From assembly GCA_036570425.1 (NCBI GenBank), contig DATCYF010000022.1:1-64000 (forward strand): a stretch of 64,000 bases of DNA, written 5' to 3'. This document shows, in pieces, positions 42,560 through 51,396 of this stretch. Numbering within the stretch: the first letter of the stretch is position 1; the number at the start of each line of letters is the position of its first letter. Source of the stretch: Rhizorhapis sp036570425 (GTDB lineage: Bacteria; Pseudomonadota; Alphaproteobacteria; Sphingomonadales; Sphingomonadaceae). The notes under the pieces were generated by a model. It saw only the letters and a list, made by a program, of their open reading frames with translations, searched no databases and was not told the DNA's origin. The translations under genes and the position numbers were made by a program.

Positions 42560-43153
42560 ATGCAGAAAATCCGCGGACGCCCACGAAAATTCAACGATGA
42601 TCACGTTTTGAGGCGAGCTGCCTCTTTGTTTCAACGTCAGGGCTATACCGCAACTTCGCTTGATGAACTATCGGAAATTACCGGCTTGGCGCGGCCCAGC
42701 CTTTACAATGCCTTCGGTGATAAGCTTTCCCTTTACCGAAAGGCTTTGGCTTTCTCCCTGTCCGAAATCCATGCCCTTGCACGGTCGGAATTGCGGAATT
42801 TTGCTGACATTCAAACCGAACTTGGAACGTTTTTCGAAAATTTGCTGGCGCTTTATCGCGCTCCCGATGGAGCCGGACTGCTCATTTTATGCACTGCGCC
42901 AGCGGAAGCGGAAATGCGGCCGAGCGTTGGGGAGGATTTGCGCGTCCTCATTGCTGCGCTAGATCAGCTTCTGGAGAGCCGCCTGGAAGCCGCTGCTGCG
43001 AAAGGCGAACTCTGGCCGCATATCACCCCCGCGATTGGCGCGCATGCAGCTCAAGCAATGCTCCACAGCCTTGCCATTCGCGTTCGCGCCGGAGAATCCG
43101 ATGCCGATTTACGGAAGCTGATCGCATCTGCCATCACGCTGATCGCTCGATAG
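42560..43153 (+). CDS. TetR/AcrR-family transcriptional regulator
   Basis: A 197-residue regulator. HTH region: ASLFQRQGYTATSLDELSEITGLARPSLYNAFGDK, the textbook TetR arrangement, after the GRPRKF leader common in this subgroup. Its ligand domain shows no recognisable pocket signature. The longer frame to 42401 is not supported. It lies between panB (divergent) and the tandem-HTH LysR gene (same strand, 212 bp downstream). Confidence 0.88.
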   Translation: MQKIRGRPRKFNDDHVLRRAASLFQRQGYTATSLDELSEITGLARPSLYNAFGDKLSLYRKALAFSLSEIHALARSELRNFADIQTELGTFFENLLALYRAPDGAGLLILCTAPAEAEMRPSVGEDLRVLIAALDQLLESRLEAAAAKGELWPHITPAIGAHAAQAMLHSLAIRVRAGESDADLRKLIASAITLIAR

Positions 43154-43365
43154 CAAGCATTCGCGGCGCGCGTTCGACCGATGTCTGGCTGACTATTCGA
43201 CCAGCCTTTTCCTTACAGGTTCGAGCAATGTTCCTGATGCCCCGGCCAACCGTAACATCGCCGAAGAGGAGCAAAAGCCTGATCCGCGCCCAGCGCTTGC
43301 CTGTACGGGATAGCCCGGGCAATTCAACAGTCGGCATTCTCATAAGTTTTCGCTATATTATCGTC

Positions 43366-44562
43366 ATGCTGCTCTGGAATCTGAACATCCGCCATCTGCG
43401 TGCGCTTGCCGCCATATGCCGGCTAGGCAGCGTAAGCGCGGCCGCTCAGACGATCGGATTGTCTCAACCCGCTGTTACGCAAGGCATGGCGCGGCTGGAA
43501 TTGCAGCTTGGCCGAACGCTGTTCGAGCGCCGGAAAGAGGGCATGATCCCGACGGAGGCCGGCGCAATTCTGTGCGCACAATCCGAAAAGGCCATGGCCA
43601 TTCTTTCCGGGGGTATTCGTAGAGCCAGAGGAGCGGGCAGCGGCGTTGCCGATGCCTACCAACTGGTCACAATGGCGCAGCTTCGTGCCCTGATCGCCTT
43701 GGCGGACGCGGGAAGCTATATCAGCGCCAGCGCCGCGACGGGTTTGTCACAGCCTTCGCTGCATCGTGCCGTCAGGGAGCTTGAGGCGGCCAGCGGCCTT
43801 ACCCTTTTTGTCCGGCGCGGGCGTGGCGTAGCGATTACCAGCGCAGGCCGGATTGTCGTACGTGCTTTCCGTCTGGCCCGGAACGAGTTGCAGAACGGCC
43901 TGTACGAAATCGCTGCTCTGGAGGGCCCGGCCGTAGGCCGGATCGTCATCGGTGCCATGCCGCTCGCACGGGCCAAGCTGCTTCCTCACGCCGTCGCTCG
44001 CTTTCACGCCGCCCATCCGGAGGTTCAGATTGATATTGTCGACGGGCAACAGGCAGGACTGACTGAACAACTTCGCGAGGGGGATCTCGATTTTCTCGTT
44101 GGAGCATTGCCCTATTCCAGCCCGGGAAAAGGTATTGAACAGAAATGGCTGTTCGATGACCCTCTGGTGGTGATCGCACGAGCAGACCATCCGCTTGTCG
44201 ACGGAGGCAATACATTGCCCCCTTGGCAGGAACTGGCCCGCTATTCCTGGGTCGTTGACCGGCAGGGAACCCCAATGCGGCGCACTTGGGAAAACCTCTT
44301 TACCGAAGCGGGCGTCGATCCGCCCCGCGCCCGAGTGACCAGCAGATCGCTGCTCGCCATACGAGCGCTCCTTTTGGAAGGTGATTATCTCGCGTTACTT
44401 AATTTGGGTCAGGTCGCCCTCGACGTGGACAATGGTCTTATCAGCATAATAGGTGCGCCTCTGCCAGATGCGAGCATTCCTGTTGGCATCACTTACCGCA
44501 CCGGGTGGGAGCCCACACCATTGCAGCGGGAATTCCTGCAGGACATTGATGCAGAGATTTAG
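43366..44562 (+). CDS. LysR-type regulator with two DNA-binding domains
   Basis: A 398-residue LysR-type regulator, about 95 residues longer than the usual 300. The extra length is a second winged helix: HTH 1 covers about residues 5-64 (SAAAQTIGLSQPAVTQGMARLE) and HTH 2 about 102-161 (ISASAATGLSQPSLHRAVRELE). Both have the LTTR recognition-helix core LSQP and a following LFxR wing. The remaining part is a single LysR substrate-binding domain (VGRIVIGAMPLARAKLLP, then DIVDGQQAGLTEQLREGDLDFLVG). No Shine-Dalgarno precedes ATG 43366. Such double-HTH regulators are rare and the function of the second domain is unknown. Confidence 0.88.
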   Translation: MLLWNLNIRHLRALAAICRLGSVSAAAQTIGLSQPAVTQGMARLELQLGRTLFERRKEGMIPTEAGAILCAQSEKAMAILSGGIRRARGAGSGVADAYQLVTMAQLRALIALADAGSYISASAATGLSQPSLHRAVRELEAASGLTLFVRRGRGVAITSAGRIVVRAFRLARNELQNGLYEIAALEGPAVGRIVIGAMPLARAKLLPHAVARFHAAHPEVQIDIVDGQQAGLTEQLREGDLDFLVGALPYSSPGKGIEQKWLFDDPLVVIARADHPLVDGGNTLPPWQELARYSWVVDRQGTPMRRTWENLFTEAGVDPPRARVTSRSLLAIRALLLEGDYLALLNLGQVALDVDNGLISIIGAPLPDASIPVGITYRTGWEPTPLQREFLQDIDAEI

Positions 44563-44607
44563 CACTGTTACAGCCGAACTGTCCCACCAGCATAATCCAG
44601 GATGGCT

Positions 44608-45201
44608 TCATGCAAAGTCGGAGCCCAGGTCCCGCCGCATCTCTTCATTGATGATCGCGATATGACCATAATGCGGGTGGTCTATATGGAACATGGCCTG
44701 TCCCTCCCCGCTCTTCCAGGTCTGGATCTGGGCATCGGCGAAGGGGAAATGCAGGAAATGCACGCTGGATGCCTTGCCTTCCGGCGTGCTCCGTTCAACG
44801 TCGCCCTCCGGCGTGGCGGCGATCTTTTCTCCATTGATGCTGAGAAAGATGTGATCTTCCACCCCGCCGAGCGCACCCAATATACGAGCGCGGACCTTCG
44901 GATCGTCAATTTCGAACATCAGGGTGCAGGTCAGTTCGCTACCATTGGGAATCATCGGATTATAAGCGGCCAGTTCATCCTTGAGCTGTTCTTCACCGCC
45001 TTTTTCGATCCGCAACATTTCGTGGACCTGCCACCACATCGTATCCCAATTCTCAAAATGGACGCTGACATGCGGCCCTATGGACAGGCGGCGGAACCGC
45101 TTGCGGAGAAGGTTTTCCTGCCGCTTTTCCGCGCGAATAGTCTCAAATGCGCCAAGATCCATGATATCATCGGGGGTGATGATGCGCTGATTGCGAGGCA
45201 T
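44608..45201 (-). CDS. DUF3501-family protein
   Basis: A 197-residue protein opening MPRNQRIITPDDIMDLGAFETIR, the start pattern of the DUF3501 family, which is regularly encoded beside rubrerythrin and a heterodisulfide-reductase-like Fe-S protein. ATG 45201 follows GGAGTAGGA; the longer frame up to 45465 overlaps the upstream gene and is rejected. It is the last gene of the set rubrerythrin - Fe-S protein - DUF3501. Function unknown, perhaps in oxidative stress response. Confidence 0.82.
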   Translation of the reverse strand: MPRNQRIITPDDIMDLGAFETIRAEKRQENLLRKRFRRLSIGPHVSVHFENWDTMWWQVHEMLRIEKGGEEQLKDELAAYNPMIPNGSELTCTLMFEIDDPKVRARILGALGGVEDHIFLSINGEKIAATPEGDVERSTPEGKASSVHFLHFPFADAQIQTWKSGEGQAMFHIDHPHYGHIAIINEEMRRDLGSDFA

Positions 45202-45251
45202 GTTCCTACTCCATTTCATGCGTAGTTCCCGCAACAGCGGGACGCCGACAA

Positions 45252-46580
45252 TTACAGGCCGTAAGCCTTCGCCATCACCTCGATGGGATGGCCGATCCGT
45301 TCGGGAACCTTGCTGGCGCCGGAAAGCTCCATGACCTGCTTGAGGTGCGGTCCGGCGAGCGGACATTCGCTGACCATATAATCCGGGTCGTTCTTCGCCA
45401 TCGCGCGCGCGGCGGGACGGCCTACCTTTACCGCAGTGTCGAAATTCTGTTTGAATATGCCCCATTTGCCGCCATGTCCGGAGCAGCGATCCGTCAGGAC
45501 AGGTTTGGCTCCGGGAATAAGACGAAGCATCTCCATCGCTTTTGGCCCCATATTCTGGGCGCGGCTATGGCAGGCAAAATGAACTCCAATGCTGGCGGGC
45601 AGATCGTCTATAGGGGCCAAGCCGCATTCCTTTGACAGCGCGACCATATATTGGCTGAGGTCATATGTGTTTTCGCTCAGCATCCTGATGGCGTCATTCG
45701 CCGAATTAAGCAGCGGCCATTCGAACTTGAGCATAAGTGAACAGCTCGTCGTCAGCGGCACGATATCATAGCCATCGGCGATCAACGGCGCGAAATAATC
45801 CGCTACACGCTCGGCGGCGCTCGCGACGGCGCTCAGATCTCCATTTTCGAACTTGGGCATACCACAACATTCGGGATGCTCGACACGGACATGCACGCCA
45901 TTGTGAGCGAGCACTTTCATCGCCGCTTCGCCCGGCGTCTGGTCATTGAAATTGCCGTAGCAGGTCGCATAGAGCACGACCTTCTTCCCAAAGCCCGGCC
46001 CATCGGGATTGGGAGCGGGAACGCTGTGCGCCGCCTTCTTCGTAAGCGGAACATCAGCAAAATTCGGCAAGTGCGCTCTTTTGTCTATGCCCATTACCGA
46101 CTGCATCGCGCCGCGCATGGGTCCGCCGGATTTTGTCGCAATATTGGCAACATCGTCGAGCAGAGTGCCCAACTTGCCGTTGCGATCCGTCTTGGCAAGT
46201 TCTTTGTCTGCAAAACTGGTCATGCCCTTGTGATGCTCGACGGCACGGTAACGCAGCATCAGATGGGGGAAATCCAGATCCCATTCATGGGGCGGCACAT
46301 AGGGGCACTTCACCATGAAGCACATGTCACAGAGGGTGCATGCATCCACGACTTTCTTGAAATCCTGGCTATCGAGATGCTCCACATCCTCATGCTCGCT
46401 TTCATCGATCATATCGAAAAGCGTGGGGAAACTGTCGCACAGATTGAAGCAACGGCGGCAGCCATGACAAATATCGAAAACCCGGCGCAACTCTGCGTCC
46501 AGCGCTTCCTCGTCATAGAAACTTTCATCCTGCCACGCGATCGGGTGGCGGATAGGTGCCCCAAGGCTACCTTCCTTCAT
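45252..46580 (-). CDS. Heterodisulfide-reductase-related Fe-S protein (CCG domain)
   Basis: A 442-residue protein with two [4Fe-4S] motifs (C38-x2-C41-x2-C44-x3-C48 and C81-x2-C84-x2-C87-x4-C92) and two CCG-type domains (PECCGMPKF and the DRCSGHGGKWG region). This architecture resembles GlpC and HdrD subunits and is common next to rubrerythrin. It probably passes electrons from a quinol or flavoprotein partner, perhaps to the rubrerythrin. It is soluble, with no transmembrane segment. A weak AGGA precedes the start. Confidence 0.85.
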   Translation of the reverse strand: MKEGSLGAPIRHPIAWQDESFYDEEALDAELRRVFDICHGCRRCFNLCDSFPTLFDMIDESEHEDVEHLDSQDFKKVVDACTLCDMCFMVKCPYVPPHEWDLDFPHLMLRYRAVEHHKGMTSFADKELAKTDRNGKLGTLLDDVANIATKSGGPMRGAMQSVMGIDKRAHLPNFADVPLTKKAAHSVPAPNPDGPGFGKKVVLYATCYGNFNDQTPGEAAMKVLAHNGVHVRVEHPECCGMPKFENGDLSAVASAAERVADYFAPLIADGYDIVPLTTSCSLMLKFEWPLLNSANDAIRMLSENTYDLSQYMVALSKECGLAPIDDLPASIGVHFACHSRAQNMGPKAMEMLRLIPGAKPVLTDRCSGHGGKWGIFKQNFDTAVKVGRPAARAMAKNDPDYMVSECPLAGPHLKQVMELSGASKVPERIGHPIEVMAKAYGL

Positions 46581-46716
46581 TCCGTATTATCCTGATTGTT
46601 CATGCCTGATCGTCAGGCGCGTCGCGCCTTCAGGCGGGAGTCCGTTGCGCGTCAATCATAGAGCTCCGCAACCATTCCCGCCATCCGGCATTAACCTAGT
46701 TCATGGGCCGTCAGGC

Positions 46717-47145
46717 TCAGGCAGCAACTTCCATCGCTTCCAAAGTCTTCTGGAACTTACCGGCGTGGCTCTTTTCCGCCTTCGCCAGCGTTTCGAACCA
46801 GTCAGCGATCTCGTCGAAGCCTTCATCGCGGGCGGTGCGGGCCATACCGGGATACATGTCGGTATATTCGTGGGTTTCACCCGCAATCGCCGACTTCAGA
46901 TTGGAGCTGGTGTCGCCGATCGGCATATTGGTAGCCGGATCGCCACCACCTGATTGCAAGAACTCCAGATGGCCATGCGCGTGACCCGTTTCGCCCTCGG
47001 CAGTCGAACGGAATACAGCGGCAACGTCGTTGTAGCCTTCAATGTCCGCCTGCTGCGCGAAATAGAGATAACGGCGGTTAGCCTGGCTTTCACCAGCAAA
47101 GGCGGCCTTCAGATTGTCTTCCGTTTTTGAACCCTTGAGTTCCAT
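46717..47145 (-). CDS. Rubrerythrin-like diiron protein, short form
   Basis: A 142-residue diiron four-helix bundle with the two ExxH pairs of the rubrerythrin family (FAGESQANRRYLYFAQQADIEG, then GETGHAHGHLEFL, and a second set EIADWFETLAKAEKSHAGKF). The C-terminal rubredoxin-like domain is missing, so an external electron donor is needed; the Fe-S protein downstream is a candidate. AAGGAGA precedes the start. Role: peroxide reduction, iron handling or oxidative stress, by family. Confidence 0.88.
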   Translation of the reverse strand: MELKGSKTEDNLKAAFAGESQANRRYLYFAQQADIEGYNDVAAVFRSTAEGETGHAHGHLEFLQSGGGDPATNMPIGDTSSNLKSAIAGETHEYTDMYPGMARTARDEGFDEIADWFETLAKAEKSHAGKFQKTLEAMEVAA

Positions 47146-47337
47146 GGCTTTTCTCCTTGCATCCAGGATCACCGCGAAATGCGGTGTTCCTTAAAATCGT
47201 TCAGAGATTAGACCAGTATGGAACGGGCGGCTAAGAGGAAATATGAATATGACTGATCGGATAAAGCGATCAGTATAATCCCTGCTAAGAATGTAATTGA
47301 TATTCATTCGCAAAACAAGATTATTTTTCAGCCCTCT

Positions 47338-47525
47338 CTTGTTCTATTTTCGGCTCACCCTGTCGAAGCGCTCCAGCTTGACATAGTTGACACTGAGGAG
47401 CGTTGATTTGTAAGGATAAAATCGGGTCGTTGTAGGACAATTCGCGAAGAATTCCGAGGCGCACGATTAGAAAGAGCCTGCGGACGAATAGCGCGAGAGC
47501 AAGGCTGTAGGACAGCCTTATTTTT
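47338..47525 (+). ncRNA. Possible small RNA ending in a strong terminator
   Basis: A 8-bp stem AAGGCTGT / ACAGCCTT with a 3-nt loop followed by A and five T (47501-47525) forms a convincing plus-strand terminator with no upstream gene on that strand. About 190 bp before it, TTGATA (near 47297) with an 18-bp spacer to TTATTT could be the promoter, giving an RNA of about 190 nt. No known RNA family was recognised, so this is a candidate only. Confidence 0.35.
47501..47525 (+). terminator. Rho-independent terminator without an obvious gene
   Basis: An 8-bp perfect stem with AGG loop and ATTTTT tail. On the minus strand it has no T-run, so it is oriented for plus-strand transcription. Confidence 0.75.
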
Positions 47526-47671
47526 CAAATGCGGAAAATGCGCAAACCGCTGGACCTCGGCCAGCAAACAGGAGCCTGGCTCCATGCGCCCTGCTGTGTT
47601 CCTGTTCTTCCAGGAACACAGCAGCGCTCAGGTGCAGATAGCATGCGGTGCGGCCGAAGCCGCATCACATG

Positions 47672-49102
47672 CTATTGATTGTTCTGCCGGTTCAGGAAAC
47701 GCGGAATATCCAGGCCGGATTTCCCGCTATTGTCCTCTTCATCATTAGGCGTGGTCCGCGCATTGCCCCGGGAGAGATTGGACATACGCTCAAAGAGCGT
47801 GCCGCCCGTTGCCACGCGGGGAGCGGGACGCGTTGGGGGCTGAGGAGCCGCTTCGGCCTCAGGCGGTTGCGACGCTGGTGTCGACTCTGCAGGCATTTCG
47901 GCCGCAGGGCTGAGCAGCAGTTCCTCTTCCTCTGCCGCTGCTGCGGAAGCAGGCGCGGGTTCAGCCACAGGCGGAGGCGCAAAGGCCTGAAAACCGGGCG
48001 CAGCTTCAGGAGCTTGCGCCGTTCCGCTGCTCGCTGGCTCTGCAACAGGCGCTGGCGCAGGAGCGGCAACCGGCTGCGCCGTCACTGTCCGGGTGGGGAA
48101 AGTGAAAGCCTGGCTGCGGGGCGCGGAGACGTCCACTTCACTGTCGATCCCCGTGGCGACGACTGATACCCGAATCTTGCCGTTCAGATTGTCGTTGAAA
48201 GCGGAACCCCAGATGATGTTGGCATCGGGATCAACCAGTTCACGAATGTGATTGGCGGCCTCATCGACTTCCATCAGGCGCATATCCTCGCCACCTGTGA
48301 TGGAGATAATGACCCCCTTGGCGCCCTTCATACTGACGCCATCAAGCAGCGGGTTTGCAATGGCCCGTTCAGCGGCTTCAAGTGCACGGCCGTCACCTTC
48401 GGCTTCGCCGGTGCCCATCATCGCCTTGCCCATTTCCCCCATGACCGAACGGACGTCGGCGAAGTCGAGGTTGATGAGGCCCGGCATAACCATCAGGTCA
48501 GTGATACCGCGAACACCCTGTTGCAACACTTCGTCAGCAAGCTGGAAAGCCTCCTTGAAGGTGGTGTTGGGGTTGGCGATAAGGAAAAGATTCTGATTGG
48601 GAATGACAATGAGCGTGTCGACATGCTTCTGCAACTCGGCAATGCCCGCGTCGGCTGATTTGGCGCGACGCGACCCCTCAAACGTAAAGGGCTTGGTCAC
48701 GACGCCAACGGTCAGGATGCCACGATCACGCGCAGCCTTGGCGATGACAGGCGCTGCACCTGTACCAGTGCCGCCGCCCATACCAGCCGCGATGAAGCAC
48801 ATATGTGCGCCATTCAGCGCCTGTTCGACACCGTCGATTGATTCTTCAGCCGCCGCCCGGCCAATCTCCGGCCGTGATCCTGCGCCAAGGCCCTCGGTGA
48901 TCTTTGGCCCAAGCTGAATACGGCGTTCGGCTGGCGAAGCGTTCAATGCCTGCGCATCGGTATTGGCGACAACGAAGTCCACGCCTTCCACCTGCGCAGC
49001 GATCATGTTGGCAATCGCGTTTCCGCCAGCGCCTCCGACCCCGACGACAGCAATCCGAGGCTTCAGCTCATCCACATGCGGCGGACCGATTTCAATGCTC
49101 AT
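47672..49102 (-). CDS. ftsZ: Cell division protein FtsZ
   Basis: A 476-residue tubulin homologue forming the Z-ring. The GTP signature GGGTGTG is at residues 109-115, the N-terminal nucleotide fold at GVGGAGGNA (residues 21-29) and the T7 loop region follows. The C-terminal peptide LDIPRFLNRQNNQ binds FtsA and other partners. A long Pro/Ala-rich linker (about residues 335-440) precedes it, longer than in E. coli. GGGAG precedes the start. It is last in the dcw transcript and separated from ftsA by 104 bp, where a separate promoter could lie. Confidence 0.98.
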   Translation of the reverse strand: MSIEIGPPHVDELKPRIAVVGVGGAGGNAIANMIAAQVEGVDFVVANTDAQALNASPAERRIQLGPKITEGLGAGSRPEIGRAAAEESIDGVEQALNGAHMCFIAAGMGGGTGTGAAPVIAKAARDRGILTVGVVTKPFTFEGSRRAKSADAGIAELQKHVDTLIVIPNQNLFLIANPNTTFKEAFQLADEVLQQGVRGITDLMVMPGLINLDFADVRSVMGEMGKAMMGTGEAEGDGRALEAAERAIANPLLDGVSMKGAKGVIISITGGEDMRLMEVDEAANHIRELVDPDANIIWGSAFNDNLNGKIRVSVVATGIDSEVDVSAPRSQAFTFPTRTVTAQPVAAPAPAPVAEPASSGTAQAPEAAPGFQAFAPPPVAEPAPASAAAAEEEELLLSPAAEMPAESTPASQPPEAEAAPQPPTRPAPRVATGGTLFERMSNLSRGNARTTPNDEEDNSGKSGLDIPRFLNRQNNQ

Positions 49103-49206
49103 AAATATGCTCCCATTGCTTCATCCAAAGTGAAGCGAACCCTTGTATAACTCATGCACCATCTGATTCAGCGAATCATCCAAAAACTCAGCATTAACCA
49201 AATTCA

Positions 49207-50469
49207 TCAGTAATTCGTCCGAAATGCGGTGATAAGCCTTTGAATAAACGCAGAACCCGGCGCTTTGTGGACTGTTTGCTTCGATGAGGGCAGCCAACGG
49301 AGATCCACAGGGTTGGACGCCCCATAGAGCGCGAGTCCTGCAAGCGTTGCAAATGCGGGGCCACTATGCGCTTCGGGAAGGCCCGTCAAGCCGCGTGGGC
49401 GACCAATGCGCACCGCCCGGCCCAGCGCGCTCTGTGCATAGTCGGCAATACCCTTCAACTCAGCGCCGCCGCCGGTCAACACGACCTGTCGCCCCACTGG
49501 CCCGATAAAGCCCAACTCCTTTAGGGCCTTGCCGATTTCGCCCATCAAATGGTCAAGGCGCTGGCAGATGATGGAAACGAGCTGAGCCCGCGTGATGCGG
49601 CCGCCCTCCACGCTCTGCCCGTCACTGGACATCGGCGCGATTTCTATCATTTCGCGATGATCGCGCGGCGACTGCATAGCTGAACCATAAAAGCACTTCA
49701 TCCGCTCAGCCTGGCTCCGCCGCACCCCGAAGGACGAAGCGATGTCGTCCGTAATATCGGCCGCGCCAAAAGGAAGCGACGCAAGGCCAAGCAACATGCC
49801 ACCAGCGAACAGTGAAACATTTGTCACCGCGGCGCCCAATTCCACCAGCGCAACACCCAGGTCGCGTTCCTCATCGGACAGGCAGGACATGCCCGTGGCG
49901 ACAGGTGAGGCAACAATGCTGTTCACCTCCAGATGCGCGGAGCGCACGCACATATCGAGATTGCGAAGGGGGCTGCCATCCGCCAGTACGACATGAATGT
50001 CCACGCCCAACCGGTCGGCATGAAGGCCAAGCGGCTTCCGCACGCCCGTCAATCCATCCAGCGTATAAAGCGTTGGCTGAGCGTGCAGCACCATGCGCCC
50101 ATCGGGATCGATGCTGTTGCGGCCCGCTTCCAGCAAATCATCAATGTCCTGCTGCTCAATGCGATGGCCGCCCAGTTCCACTTCGACGCTGGCGATATCG
50201 CTGATGAGGCCGCCAGCGGAGAAGTTGACCCACACATCCTCGATATTAGTGCCTGCGATCCGTTCGGCCTGCTCGACCGTTTCGCGCACTGCCTGCTCGG
50301 TACGTTCCATGTCCGCGATATAGCCGCGCCGCACACCTCGGCTTTCGCGCTGGCCTGTGCCAAGGATCGTGAGTTCGCCCCTGTCGGTCTGCCCCGCAAT
50401 CAGGGCGGACACTTTCCAGGACCCTATATCGAGCGCCGTAATCAGCTTGTCATAACGCGGCTGCGCCAT
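49207..50469 (-). CDS. ftsA: Cell division protein FtsA
   Basis: A 420-residue actin-like protein that tethers FtsZ to the membrane. It has the phosphate loop region LDIGSWKVSALI, the SHS2-type 1C insert in the middle, the adenosine motif GGGAELKG and a C-terminal amphipathic segment (SAFIQRLITAFRTNY) for membrane binding. GGGGTAAGG precedes the start. It lies 3 bp after ftsQ. Confidence 0.97.
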   Translation of the reverse strand: MAQPRYDKLITALDIGSWKVSALIAGQTDRGELTILGTGQRESRGVRRGYIADMERTEQAVRETVEQAERIAGTNIEDVWVNFSAGGLISDIASVEVELGGHRIEQQDIDDLLEAGRNSIDPDGRMVLHAQPTLYTLDGLTGVRKPLGLHADRLGVDIHVVLADGSPLRNLDMCVRSAHLEVNSIVASPVATGMSCLSDEERDLGVALVELGAAVTNVSLFAGGMLLGLASLPFGAADITDDIASSFGVRRSQAERMKCFYGSAMQSPRDHREMIEIAPMSSDGQSVEGGRITRAQLVSIICQRLDHLMGEIGKALKELGFIGPVGRQVVLTGGGAELKGIADYAQSALGRAVRIGRPRGLTGLPEAHSGPAFATLAGLALYGASNPVDLRWLPSSKQTVHKAPGSAFIQRLITAFRTNY

Positions 50470-50472
50470 GCC

Positions 50473-51396
50473 TTACCCCTCCCCATCCGCAAGGTCTTTT
50501 TCCGCCACGGCGCTGTCCTTGCTCTTTGCGGCAACGGTGCCCTGTGTCTTTGGCAGGCGCAAGACGAACTTGTCGGGGTCCCGCATATCGAAGCGCAATA
50601 TGCCGCGTCCGAGCAGCCGGTTGACGCCATCCATACGGGCGAAATTGACCAGCGCGGTAGAGGCCTCTTCCTTCCCCTCCGGCAACGACAATGTCTCGCC
50701 CGTCTGGAAACGGAGGTCCCAGCGGCGATTGCCGACCCAGGTCGCGCCCGCCAGCATCGGTTTCAAGGCAGGGGCGGCCTCCATCAATGCATTCAGCTCC
50801 GCCGTTTGCTGATTGGCATTGGGGCCAACGACCAGCGGCAGGTCAGGCATGGCGGAAACATTGACGGGCTGAAGCACTTTGCCATTCACGTCGATCAGGG
50901 CCAGCTTGCCCTTGTTCTGCCACACGGCGGCAGGCTTACGCTCCACGATGTCGATGATCAATGTGTCAGGCAGGCGGCGGGATACGCGCGCATCCTCCAC
51001 CCAACCCAGTTGCATCAATTGCGCCCGCAGGCTGGCAAGATCGACCGACGGCATGGCGCGTTCATGCTGCCCAAGCGCGATGGCGTAGACGGGAAGTTCG
51101 TCCATCCGCTCTATGCCACGCACTTCAACCTTCCTGACCTCAAAACCGGCATTGCGGGCCAGGTTGGAAAATTCCTGCTGCGCCATGGCAGGCAGGCCCA
51201 TGAACCATGCGAAACCGCCCATTGCAGCGGCCAGCAGCAGCATGATCATCCATGTGAAAAACTTGTGCAGCGTTGCGTCGCTGACGGGCAGCGCGCCCAG
51301 CAAACGATCGATGCGTGAGCGGCGCTTCAGGGTCCGGCCGCCACTTCTCGGCTTGCGCTTGGTCGCGCCGCCGCGCCTGATCGTCGCCGCGCTCAT
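50473..51396 (-). CDS. ftsQ: Cell division protein FtsQ
   Basis: A 307-residue bitopic protein: a basic cytoplasmic tail, one transmembrane helix at about residues 46-68 and a POTRA-like periplasmic domain (FEVRKVEVRGIERMDELPV). It links early and late divisome proteins through FtsB and FtsL. Its start overlaps the stop of ddl (ATGA). The long acidic C-terminus after KDSAVAEKD is unusual. Confidence 0.94.
   Translation of the reverse strand: MSAATIRRGGATKRKPRSGGRTLKRRSRIDRLLGALPVSDATLHKFFTWMIMLLLAAAMGGFAWFMGLPAMAQQEFSNLARNAGFEVRKVEVRGIERMDELPVYAIALGQHERAMPSVDLASLRAQLMQLGWVEDARVSRRLPDTLIIDIVERKPAAVWQNKGKLALIDVNGKVLQPVNVSAMPDLPLVVGPNANQQTAELNALMEAAPALKPMLAGATWVGNRRWDLRFQTGETLSLPEGKEEASTALVNFARMDGVNRLLGRGILRFDMRDPDKFVLRLPKTQGTVAAKSKDSAVAEKDLADGEG

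Larger units (their letters stand above)
47146..47671. other. Gap between rubrerythrin and ftsZ, 526 bp
   Basis: No protein gene is credible here. It contains an inverted repeat (ACTGATCG / CGATCAGT, 47252-47274) about 105 bp upstream of rubrerythrin, an AT-rich segment with a possible promoter, a plus-strand terminator (47501-47525), and several hairpins near the ftsZ end, including a 14-bp perfect stem at 47591-47624 and an interrupted stem at 47640-47673 that overlaps the ftsZ stop codon. Confidence 0.6.

Noticed and set aside
42889..43365. N-terminal extension of the LysR gene to a 557-residue protein
   Set aside because: The added part is the TetR gene read in another frame, lacks LysR or other motifs, and overlaps a well-supported TetR gene.
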